A stretch of 42,229 nt of DNA from an uncultured Verrucomicrobiota bacterium (GTDB taxonomy: Bacteria; Verrucomicrobiota; Kiritimatiellia; CAJWTS01): assembly GCA_913047795.1 (NCBI GenBank), contig CAJWTS010000033.1, positions 1 through 42,229 of the forward strand, given 5' to 3'. A program made the translations under genes and the position numbers. How positions within the stretch are numbered: the stretch's first letter is position 1; each line of letters starts with the position of its first letter. Below are positions 7,655-14,946 of this stretch, piece by piece. The notes below the pieces were generated by a model that saw only the letters and a program-made list of their open reading frames with translations, did no database searches and was not told the origin of the DNA.

Positions 7655-9022
7655 GTGAAGCGGCGCGAACGCGGGTACTACGACCACGCGGATCACGAGG
7701 CCGTGGCCTCTATCCTGTTTCGTTTCATCGGCTGCCGCGAAGCGCTCTGGGAACTGATCCGCCTGGCGGATCACGATCCCTCGGCGGCGAACAGCGAATC
7801 CGCACGGATGCGGCAGTTTCTGGTCGCTTACAGCGCCGCGGTACATCTCGTTTATGCGAGCAGCGGCTTTGTCCGCGAGATCATCGGGGACCGCCAACTC
7901 CGGGACAAGCTCAACGAAGGGATTCAGGCCTACGACATACCGCCCGGCACCTTCGATCGGGTCTTTCAGAACGTTACGTCAATCGACCACATTCAGCGCC
8001 TCAAGGCGGAATGGGAGAATTTTACCGCCGAGCTGCAGGACAAGACGTCACGCCTCTCCATTCTCGTCGCTGGGGACGCCGCGTACGCCGAACTCATTGA
8101 GGAGACCTGCGAACGCTATCCGCCGGCGATGGAGAACATTGAAAGGATTCTGGAGGAGACCGCGCTGCTGCTCCCCGACGTGCGCAATCGACTCCGTCAC
8201 AGCGAAATCGGGCGCGTCGCTAAATCCCTGCAGGCGGAGTTCAGAGATTTGCTTTACAGCGCGCGCGGCACACTTTTCGCGAACGTGAGTCGACTGAAGA
8301 ATCCCAGCGCCGCTCTGGTTACCTTCAGCCCGGATCAGCTGGACCATGTGTGCCGCATGTTGCAACCCGGCGATATTATTTTGACCTATACGTCGGGCTA
8401 CATGAGTAACCTGTTCTTGCCCGGTTGCTTCAAGCACGGCATAACCTACGTCGGCTCAGTCGAAGCGCGTGCTGCAGCGGGGTTGGTACCGGAGAACATT
8501 CAACCCCTGCCCGGCGCCCGGCACGATCAGGTGATCGCCGCGCTGGAGACCGATCGACTGGCCGGCGGCATGCCCGCCGACGTCATTGAAGCGGTGGCGG
8601 AAGGGGTCATCTTTAATTCACTCGAGCACCTCATGACAACGCATGTTAACCGCATGCTCGTTTTGCGGCCGGTTATGACCGGCGCCGAGCGTGTTTCGTT
8701 TCTGACCGCCGTCTTCGCCTTGCTCGGTGCGCAGTACGACTTTCGATTCGATTTTGGCGAGGCCACCTATCAATGTTGCACCGAAGTCATCTACCGCAGC
8801 CTGAATGGTCGGGGACATGTGCGCTTCAGCCTGACACCGCGGCTCGGCACGCCGACACTCAGTGCCGATGACATCGTGCGCCAGCACCTCGATTCAGAGG
8901 ATGTCGCATTCGAAACCGTCCTGCTGGCGATGGACAAAGGCGACAGCCACGCCGTGATCCACGAGGGCCCGGGCGCCGATGCGCAGCTCCGCCGACTGAT
9001 GGAGGGTGAACCGGGTGGCTGA
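7655..9022 (+). CDS. YiiX/YebB-type permuted papain-like (NlpC/P60 superfamily) protein
   Basis: 455 aa from the GTG at 7655. The N-terminal 200 residues are helical and coiled-coil-like. The C-terminal part has the circularly permuted papain-like fold of the YiiX group: PGDIILTYTSGYMSN with a following His261 (FKHGITYVG), and the nucleophile region FGEATYQCCTE with Cys374/375 preceding a helix. In this group the His comes before the Cys, as seen here. Such enzymes are thought to act on amide or ester bonds of peptides or lipids. The start is doubtful: the frame stays open upstream to 7376 and encodes a plausible coiled coil (TEIERVRALAGELDRIRED) but contains no ATG, GTG or TTG. The true start is therefore either 7655, a rare codon, or lost through a frameshift. 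It overlaps the next gene by 8 nt. Confidence 0.75.
   Translation: MKRRERGYYDHADHEAVASILFRFIGCREALWELIRLADHDPSAANSESARMRQFLVAYSAAVHLVYASSGFVREIIGDRQLRDKLNEGIQAYDIPPGTFDRVFQNVTSIDHIQRLKAEWENFTAELQDKTSRLSILVAGDAAYAELIEETCERYPPAMENIERILEETALLLPDVRNRLRHSEIGRVAKSLQAEFRDLLYSARGTLFANVSRLKNPSAALVTFSPDQLDHVCRMLQPGDIILTYTSGYMSNLFLPGCFKHGITYVGSVEARAAAGLVPENIQPLPGARHDQVIAALETDRLAGGMPADVIEAVAEGVIFNSLEHLMTTHVNRMLVLRPVMTGAERVSFLTAVFALLGAQYDFRFDFGEATYQCCTEVIYRSLNGRGHVRFSLTPRLGTPTLSADDIVRQHLDSEDVAFETVLLAMDKGDSHAVIHEGPGADAQLRRLMEGEPGG
9001..9005 (+). promoter_or_regulatory. Ribosome binding site deciding the DUF456 start
   Basis: GGAGG inside the end of the upstream gene. It is 9 nt before the GTG at 9015 but directly abuts the GTG at 9006, so 9015 is the better start. 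This gives an 8-nt overlap and probable translational coupling. Confidence 0.5.
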
Positions 9023-9548
9023 GTTTCTCTCGACCGTCGGAGTCTGGATCGGGTGGGCCGCTGTCGGCCTCATCTGTATCGCAGGCATCCTGCTTTCATG
9101 CCTCACCCTGTCCGGCACATGGCTCGTCGCGCTTGCCGCGATCATCGCCGCCCTGCTCAGCCACACGGCGTTTCCCGGCGCCGTCACGATCGTCATCTTC
9201 ATCGCCGTCTGCATCGCGGTCGAAGTGATCGAATCCGTCGCAGGCTCCATCGCGGTCACGAAGCGCGGTGGATCGAAAGCCGGCGGCTTGGCAGCCTTCG
9301 TCGGCGGACTGGCCGGCCTCTTTCTCGGGGGCTTCATCCCGGTTCCGATCGTCGGCAGCCTGCTGGGGATGCTGGCCTGCAGCTTTGGACTGACTTATCT
9401 CGTCGAATGGTGCCGGTTGAAGGCCACGGACTCGGCCACGCACATCGCGCGTGGTGCGCTGATGGCACGCGTCTTCGTTGTATGCTTAAAAGTGGCCACG
9501 ACGCTCGGCATGATTGCCTACCTCGCCATCGGGAGTCTCGTTGATTGA
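9015..9548 (+). CDS. DUF456 family membrane protein
   Basis: 177 aa and strongly hydrophobic, with about five membrane segments. The pattern GILLSCLTLSGTWLVALAA near the N-terminus and the Gly-rich centre (RGGSKAGGLAAFVGGLAGLFLGGFIPVPIVGSLLG) are characteristic of DUF456 proteins, whose biochemical role is unknown. The pairing with the preceding YiiX-like gene by an 8-nt overlap suggests the two products work together, for example a membrane partner of the papain-like enzyme; this is inference. It converges on the following minus-strand gene with a 20-bp gap. Confidence 0.75.
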   Translation: MAEFLSTVGVWIGWAAVGLICIAGILLSCLTLSGTWLVALAAIIAALLSHTAFPGAVTIVIFIAVCIAVEVIESVAGSIAVTKRGGSKAGGLAAFVGGLAGLFLGGFIPVPIVGSLLGMLACSFGLTYLVEWCRLKATDSATHIARGALMARVFVVCLKVATTLGMIAYLAIGSLVD

Positions 9549-9568
9549 AGCCGCTGCCCGCGTACGGA

Positions 9569-11383
9569 TCAGTCCGAATCGGAAGCCGACGTCCGTTGGT
9601 CTTTGTAACGCAAGGACGTGACCAGGCCCCGGGCATTCTGCTCCGTCTTGCCCTGCGCCTTGGTCGTCGAAATCGTAATGATCGCCAGATCGGGGCTTCG
9701 AAAAAAGAACCACTTCCCGCGGAACCTGCGGTCCTTCGCGACGACGTAGTGGAACCCCTTTACACCGGAGGCGGTTGTAAATACCCCCATCGGCCGCGGC
9801 GGCGCGTCCTCGTGGGTGCCCGCCCACTTCTTGCGCTCACGCCTGCTATAGGACTTCAGATTAAAGCCCGCGTAATCGTTGACGTTACGCGTCTCAAGCG
9901 TGAGGCGCATGGCGTCGGAATCGGAGGCACAGGTCGACAGGAACTCCTCGCGCCTGCCCAGTTGGTAATCTCGGGGCACGAGGAGCGACCACCCGTCCTT
10001 CGGGCTGCTTTTTTTTCCCTGGCGCAGAACATGATAGGGTAGCGCGCGAACGTCTACCTCGTAGCCGTCTTCTATGACAAGGATCCGCTTTGCATCGCTT
10101 TCCGGGAAAAGCGCGCGCGCGGAGTACTCCCCGGCCCGTAGTTCCTTCCTATGGTCCACATCCACGCAGCGTTCGATTGAAGTCCGGCGCCCTTCCGCAT
10201 CCAGTTCGTAAAGGGACTCGTTAATCTTCATCACGGCCGCCTCGCGGAATCGGAACAAGACACGGACCTCGGCTTTCGGGTCCTTTACATTACTGACTTC
10301 GAGAATAATCGGCACGGTCTTGCCGTCAGTCATCGTCGCCTGGGCAGCGAGATGCCGGGCGTCGATCGGTTTGAAAAGTTCCACATCGCGACAGGTGCCG
10401 TGGAACGTTGGATCATAGCGGGCCCAGAGACGCTCGATGTGCGGCATCGCGCTGGCACGAATGTGCGATTTCGCCGCGAGACTGCACGTCACCTGGCTAC
10501 CAACGAGAACCTCCAGATCGAACGTGACAGACTCGGGAAACACGATTTCACCCAGATAACGACCGGCCCTTTTAACCCTGGTCAATTCGAAGCGCTCATG
10601 GCGAAGATCCTTGAAGGCCTCGTAACGATCAAGCATGGCAGCAAGCGCGCCCGCAGCGGCCTTGGCCCCGAGCGCCCGCTGCATTTTTGTGATGCCCCCC
10701 ACGAGCTTGCCGGATGCCAGATTCACATCTGCCGTCAGGTCAAACACCTCATCGCTCTCGAGGAAGGCACGCACCTTGCGCTCGGGAATCTTGGTCACCT
10801 CGCCGATTCGAACGCTGATGCATTGCGGTGTCGTCGCCGGCAGATACGGCGGACGGGTAACGGCATTGACCGCCGCAGCGAGCTTATTGCGCGCGCGACG
10901 ATGGTATTGATCTTTCAGCACGTCGATGGGGAGATACGCTCCGGGAACTATCACGAGAATACCGAGCAGGGTGACCCAAACCGGTACGGTGGAAACGCCG
11001 ACCCGCGCGGATTGCATGAAGGCGCCAAGCCCTGTAGAGACACCGAACACGATCGGTACCCAGTACACAATGATGTCGGAAAAGGGCTTGATCTTCAGGC
11101 TGACGATCGCAACCAGAAGATGAATAACCACGCCACTGACGATACCCACCAGCAGCGGCGTCACCCAGGTCATCGGCATGGTGTATCCCGGACGCGATTT
11201 CTTCCCGGCATGACGCTCCTCGAGAATCCTCGCGGCGGCGGACGTGCCACTTTCGGATGAACCCCCGATCACGTCGCCCGCGACGATCTCCCTCTCGCAG
11301 CTCGGGCAGTCGATCGAATCTCCGACGTTTTCTTCGGGCACCTCGTAGGCACCGCCACAAAATTTACACGTGAAGTCAGGCAT
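9569..11383 (-). CDS. Zinc-ribbon membrane protein of unknown function
   Basis: 604 aa from the ATG at 11383. The frame continues 528 nt further upstream, but that part is low-complexity and not protein-like, whereas MPDFTCKFCGG begins a clear zinc ribbon. The ribbon is C-x2-C at about 6-9 and C-x2-C at about 28-31 (CKFCG...CPSCE), of the type found at the N-terminus of many PVC-group proteins (MJ0042-like). Three hydrophobic spans follow at about 73-150 (WVTPLLVGIVSGVVIHLLVA, IIVYWVPIVFGVSTGLGAFM, VPVWVTLLGILVIVPGAYLP). The remaining 450 residues are soluble and unrecognised, with an Ala/Lys-rich helix near 240 and many basic residues. No catalytic signature seen. Confidence 0.7.
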   Translation of the reverse strand: MPDFTCKFCGGAYEVPEENVGDSIDCPSCEREIVAGDVIGGSSESGTSAAARILEERHAGKKSRPGYTMPMTWVTPLLVGIVSGVVIHLLVAIVSLKIKPFSDIIVYWVPIVFGVSTGLGAFMQSARVGVSTVPVWVTLLGILVIVPGAYLPIDVLKDQYHRRARNKLAAAVNAVTRPPYLPATTPQCISVRIGEVTKIPERKVRAFLESDEVFDLTADVNLASGKLVGGITKMQRALGAKAAAGALAAMLDRYEAFKDLRHERFELTRVKRAGRYLGEIVFPESVTFDLEVLVGSQVTCSLAAKSHIRASAMPHIERLWARYDPTFHGTCRDVELFKPIDARHLAAQATMTDGKTVPIILEVSNVKDPKAEVRVLFRFREAAVMKINESLYELDAEGRRTSIERCVDVDHRKELRAGEYSARALFPESDAKRILVIEDGYEVDVRALPYHVLRQGKKSSPKDGWSLLVPRDYQLGRREEFLSTCASDSDAMRLTLETRNVNDYAGFNLKSYSRRERKKWAGTHEDAPPRPMGVFTTASGVKGFHYVVAKDRRFRGKWFFFRSPDLAIITISTTKAQGKTEQNARGLVTSLRYKDQRTSASDSD

Positions 11384-11904
11384 ATCGAAAAGACCGGTTC
11401 GCGGAATCAGGTTACGTGCGATCCTACCTGCCCGACCTCCGTTCGTCACGGACGAATCACGAGTGCCGGACGACCGGTGAAAACTGTTTGCGATCACTTT
11501 ACAAACCGATGACACAACAACAGCCGCGGGCTGCCAGCCTGCTGATTGCGCGTAACAGCCTTGCGCTCTTTCACCCGGGCAGGGACACGGAATTCCATAC
11601 CGATCGCAGGCAACCCCGTATGGCGCACAACACTTGTCGTCCACATGGCCGCCGGATTGGTCTGTCTTGAAACCGCTCTGCCCCCGTTCTCGAAGCGCAT
11701 CTTGCGACGCTATCCCGGCACGCATCGAATCGACGGTCGCCAAGCCTGCTCTAACGTCGTCCGGTGGCACACACGGGTCCACCACAACGGCATCACATGC
11801 GGCAAACTTAATCCTGTGCAAACGAAACACCGTTGTGGTAGAAGAAACCGCAACGATAAAGCCCCTGTTGCGTGGACGTCCGCGCAACGGCGATTCGTTG
11901 TACA
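11384..11904. other. 521-bp divergent intergenic region, no gene recognised
   Basis: The region between the zinc-ribbon gene (minus) and the first PhyH gene (plus). Several frames are open across it because of GC bias, but none gives a protein-like sequence with a start and Shine-Dalgarno. No tRNA or strong hairpin with T-run is visible. It probably carries the promoters of both genes. Confidence 0.45.
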
Positions 11905-12678
11905 ATGTCACTCATATTCAACGTTCTACGACGCCGGGAGATACGATCCCCCTTCCAACTGTCCGACGAGCAGCGCTCGCAATATCGCGAAGACGGATAT
12001 GCCGTGCTCGAATCTGTCATTCCCGCTACGGTCCTGACGAAGCTCGAACAGTCCTGCCGCAAAGTTGTCACAAACGTGGACACGCGCGACAGCACGGCGG
12101 TCGAGGGCGAGGAGCCGATCGAATCGCGCGCGGGCTATTTTGAGCCCGTTCACCCGAATCAGGACGCATCCGTCGCAGAGTTCTCATCCTGTCCACTATG
12201 TGCCGGCGTTGTACGCGGTACGCTTGGCCCGACGGCCTACCTGTTTTTGGCCCAATACACAGTCAAGGCACCCGGAACGGATCTAACCTTCGAATGGCAC
12301 CAGGATGCCGCGTACCTGCCGCATTCGTCATCACGCACGATCAATATCTGGTGCGCACTCGACGATATGACCGAAGAGAACGGTACCCTGTACTTCATGC
12401 CGAACTCGCAGGTCGGGGTCGACACGGAGCAACCGGGAGCCGACAGCGGCGATATTGCCGCGAAACTCGAGGACCAGGTCGGCACCCCGTTCCTGGCTCC
12501 GGCCGGTTCGATCGTGGTCTTCTCAAGCTCGGTCTTCCACCGCAGTGGCCCGAATACGACGTCCCAGATGCGGCGCGCGCTCACCCTTGAATTCTCCGAA
12601 GAGCCACTGCTCGATCACGAAACGCAGCAGCCCTTGATGTGGGCCGTGCCCGTCCTGCGCAGCGGCGCGACTGTTTGA
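11905..12678 (+). CDS. Phytanoyl-CoA dioxygenase (PhyH) family protein 1
   Basis: 257-aa Fe(II)/2-oxoglutarate-dependent oxygenase of the PhyH family. The N-terminal block RSQYREDGYAVLESVIP is typical. The facial triad is visible as H132-x-D134 in FEWHQDAAYLPH and H212 in SSSVFHRSGPN, with the 2-oxoglutarate-binding Arg at 223/224 (MRRALTLEF). ALDDMTEENGTLYFMPNSQ is the usual strand-turn segment. The family hydroxylates varied small molecules, so the substrate is open. ATG at 11905 is preferred over an upstream GTG at 11872, which adds only an unlikely 11-residue extension. It is one of four PhyH genes in this window; the four differ clearly in length and sequence. Confidence 0.85.
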   Translation: MSLIFNVLRRREIRSPFQLSDEQRSQYREDGYAVLESVIPATVLTKLEQSCRKVVTNVDTRDSTAVEGEEPIESRAGYFEPVHPNQDASVAEFSSCPLCAGVVRGTLGPTAYLFLAQYTVKAPGTDLTFEWHQDAAYLPHSSSRTINIWCALDDMTEENGTLYFMPNSQVGVDTEQPGADSGDIAAKLEDQVGTPFLAPAGSIVVFSSSVFHRSGPNTTSQMRRALTLEFSEEPLLDHETQQPLMWAVPVLRSGATV

Positions 12679-12696
12679 TCCTGTCCGAATCGCCCG

Positions 12697-12724
12697 TTCA
12701 CCGATAGACCATGATGCATAAATA
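12697..12724 (+). promoter_or_regulatory. Possible promoter for the 170-aa barrel protein
   Basis: TTCACC (12697-12702), 16 bp and TAAATA (12719-12724), followed 25 bp later by the gene start. Both elements are imperfect. Confidence 0.3.
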
Positions 12725-12733
12725 AAAACGACA

Positions 12734-12740
12734 AAAGGAG
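12734..12740 (+). promoter_or_regulatory. Ribosome binding site AAAGGAG
   Basis: AAAGGAG 8 nt before the ATG at 12749; a strong Shine-Dalgarno that fixes the start of the barrel protein. Confidence 0.6.
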
Positions 12741-12748
12741 ACACAAAG

Positions 12749-13261
12749 ATGAAAACGAAACTACTGGGACTATTCATTGCCGCGGCCCTGTTCGTCGGCA
12801 TATCGACGGAAGGTTACGCAAGGGACTCGCTGGGTGTCGGCATCCACTACCTGGAAACGATCGACGAGATCGACGACGGGTCGGGCCTCGACGAAGATTC
12901 CATCGCGTGGACCGTTGTCTTTCAAGGCGGCGGCAATGATTTCTTCTCTCTGGATATCGAAGTGGTCCTGATTCCTGATTTCCTGGGCTCCGACGAGGAT
13001 CTCATCTCCCCGCAGATCCTGGTACAAGTCGGATCGGGCCTCTACGCTGCCGCCGGAGCTGGCATCAACTACTTCGATGGTGAATTCGCCAACGAACCGT
13101 ATTTCATTCTGCGCGCCGGGCTTGCGATGGAGATTCTCCCCGGTATTTTTCTGGATATCAACGGCAACTATACCGCCACCGGGGACAGCCTCGAAGACGT
13201 CGACGAGGATATCGACACGGACACGATTATGTTGGGCGCTTTTGCGCGGATCGAGCTGTAA
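12749..13261 (+). CDS. Predicted small outer-membrane beta-barrel protein, 170 aa
   Basis: Signal peptide at 1-24 (MKTKLLGLFIAAALFVGIST, EGYA), then alternating short strands separated by acidic loops (DEIDDGSGLDED, EDVDEDIDTDT). It ends in FARIEL, with an aromatic residue and alternating hydrophobics as in outer-membrane barrels. It resembles the small OmpW/OmpA-like barrels of unknown cargo. The very Asp-rich loops suggest divalent cation binding, but this is inference. It is a self-contained unit, with its own Shine-Dalgarno, a promoter candidate upstream and a strong intrinsic terminator 25 bp after the stop. Confidence 0.75.
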   Translation: MKTKLLGLFIAAALFVGISTEGYARDSLGVGIHYLETIDEIDDGSGLDEDSIAWTVVFQGGGNDFFSLDIEVVLIPDFLGSDEDLISPQILVQVGSGLYAAAGAGINYFDGEFANEPYFILRAGLAMEILPGIFLDINGNYTATGDSLEDVDEDIDTDTIMLGAFARIEL

Positions 13262-13286
13262 GGCTCGCGTCGACTCGACACATAAG

Positions 13287-13325
13287 GGCCGAGCGGCAGG
13301 ACAGGGGTCCGCCGCTCGGCCTTTT
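13287..13325 (+). terminator. Rho-independent terminator
   Basis: A perfect 11-bp stem, GGCCGAGCGGC (13287-13297) with GCCGCTCGGCC (13311-13321), and a 13-nt loop, followed by TTTT. It terminates the barrel-protein transcript. Confidence 0.85.
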
Positions 13326-13429
13326 GCTGTCTTGGACTCCGGACCAAGCTTCTTTACCGCGGCACAATCGTTCTGCTACAAGCGGTTGGCAAGCGACGCA
13401 AAAAATCGCATGCGGAGAGGAGACTGCGG

Positions 13430-13693
13430 ATGCACTGGTACTACGTCAGTGGCGAGGAACGCCTGGGCGACTTTTACCTCGGCCATCGCACGCTGGGTTT
13501 GATGGAGCTGTTCGGATACTTGATCATCTGGCTGACCTTGATTGGTGTCTGGGTCAAGGAGGGGCCGACCGCGGCGATCCCCATGCTCGTCATCCTGGCC
13601 TTCGCCCATCTCAGCGATTTCGCCCTCACACGCCACATGGCGTTGAAGGGCCTGATCCCGACCCGCCGCGCCTGGCGCTCGCACGTCGCCTGA
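13430..13693 (+). CDS. Small two-helix membrane protein, TM2-like
   Basis: 87 aa with an excellent Shine-Dalgarno (GGAGAGGAGA, 6-nt spacing). It has two hydrophobic segments at about 26-44 (LFGYLIIWLTLIGVW) and 48-64 (AAIPMLVILAFAHLSD). The start (EERLGDFYLGHRTLGLMEL) resembles the G-x-H-x-x-YLG pattern of TM2-domain proteins, though the order and charges are not canonical. Function unknown. A 6-bp stem without a T-run (GTGCCG 13701-13706 with CGGCAC 13722-13727) lies in the gap to the convergent transporter gene and may help separate the two transcripts. Confidence 0.7.
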   Translation: MHWYYVSGEERLGDFYLGHRTLGLMELFGYLIIWLTLIGVWVKEGPTAAIPMLVILAFAHLSDFALTRHMALKGLIPTRRAWRSHVA

Positions 13694-13728
13694 AACGGTC
13701 GTGCCGGACTATCCGCCTACGCGGCACA

Positions 13729-14895
13729 TCACTGCTCCGGCGGCCGGCGGCGATCGGTCAACATCGCTATCATCAGCATCGCAAACATTCCGGTCGCTAC
13801 CACAAAACTTGCGTCCAGACCCGCCCGATCGCCGATCCATCCCATCAACCAGGATATCGCGGCAAATCCAGAAACACCGCCGCAAGACAGCAGAATAAAC
13901 AGCATCGTTGGCTCAACGCCGAGCCGATCGACCGCGTAGGACTGAATGCTCGGCCAGAAGCAGGCGACGGAAAGGCCGACAAAGAAAAGGAGCGCGTAGA
14001 GCCCGCTCAGACTCCCGATCCTGGGAACGAACAGGCTAACCCCGAAACCGGCGGCCGCCGATACGAGGATCAGTCGGCGCAGGTGGCGTTGTTCGACGCT
14101 GTGGGCGATTCCAAATCGTCCCACGATCATACCGCCGGCAAAAATCGCGGTAGCCAGTCCGCCGGCACGTGGCAATCCGCCGTAGTGAAGCTGCACGTAA
14201 CTCGCGGTCCAAAACAGGAACGCACTTTCCGCCCCCGCGCCAAAGAACATGGCCGCCATGTAGGTCCAAAAGGTTCGAATGCGCAGGAGCTCTCGCATCT
14301 GCGCGACGGCTTCTGAGGCGGATCCCACGGAAACGACCTCGAAACGGACATGATAGAGGTAGAGACACGCGGCCACCACGCCGAACAGTCCCGTGCCGCC
14401 CATGATCAGCCGCCAGGAGAAATCGCGCGTCAGCAATTCGCCCACAATCAGCACCGTGGTCAACACGCCGATCGGCCAAAACCCGTGTATCAAGTTGAGG
14501 TAGCGGCCCGAGTCCTCCGGATGGAGATCCTGGATCAACGGGGTGATCAGGGCCTCGAGAATTCCGCCACCCAGCCCGATCATCGCGGCCGCCACTAAAA
14601 CCACCCCGTAGTTCGGAGCCGTGGCGTAAATCATCATTCCCACCGCAAGAACCAGCGCACCAAGACCCAGCAGGCGTACCTTGCCCCAGCGTGCCGCAAC
14701 CAGTCCGCTGATCAGCATGACGCCCACGAGCATTATCGCGCGCGAAGCTTCGATGCCGCCGCCGCCCGTCAACGAAAACCCCAGATCGTCCGCCAGGATC
14801 AGCAGGCAGATCGGCGTCACGACCGCGCTGGCGGAATAGGCCAGGAACGCTGAGGCGGACGCGTAATCGAGCCGATGCAGATCCAGCTTCTTCAT
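13729..14895 (-). CDS. Major facilitator superfamily transporter
   Basis: 388 aa with about twelve hydrophobic segments in two six-helix halves joined by a charged loop near residues 185-210 (VSVGSASEAVAQMRELLRIR). Helix 4-6 features (AAMIGLGGGILEALITPLIQDLHPEDSGRYLNLIHGFWPIG) resemble the FucP/sugar-type branch of the MFS, in which GRYLNLIHGFWPIG is a recurring block. A good Shine-Dalgarno (GGGGAG) precedes the ATG. It sits 51 bp downstream of the CehA/McbA-type hydrolase on the same strand, so the two likely form an operon in which the permease brings in the substrate or exports the product. The solute cannot be named. Confidence 0.85.
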   Translation of the reverse strand: MKKLDLHRLDYASASAFLAYSASAVVTPICLLILADDLGFSLTGGGGIEASRAIMLVGVMLISGLVAARWGKVRLLGLGALVLAVGMMIYATAPNYGVVLVAAAMIGLGGGILEALITPLIQDLHPEDSGRYLNLIHGFWPIGVLTTVLIVGELLTRDFSWRLIMGGTGLFGVVAACLYLYHVRFEVVSVGSASEAVAQMRELLRIRTFWTYMAAMFFGAGAESAFLFWTASYVQLHYGGLPRAGGLATAIFAGGMIVGRFGIAHSVEQRHLRRLILVSAAAGFGVSLFVPRIGSLSGLYALLFFVGLSVACFWPSIQSYAVDRLGVEPTMLFILLSCGGVSGFAAISWLMGWIGDRAGLDASFVVATGMFAMLMIAMLTDRRRPPEQ

Positions 14896-14946
14896 GGTGA
14901 TGCCGCTCCCCGCAGAATGTGTGATTCGAGGTGTGGACCGCGAGAC

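Noticed and set aside
9569..11911. Full 780-codon version of the zinc-ribbon gene
   Set aside because: The first 176 codons are not protein-like and the zinc ribbon normally starts the protein, so the ATG at 11383 is used.
13324..14316. 330-codon plus-strand frame antisense to the MFS gene
   Set aside because: Arg/His/Gln-rich with no hydrophobic core or family pattern; it is the shadow of a GC-rich membrane-protein gene on the other strand.
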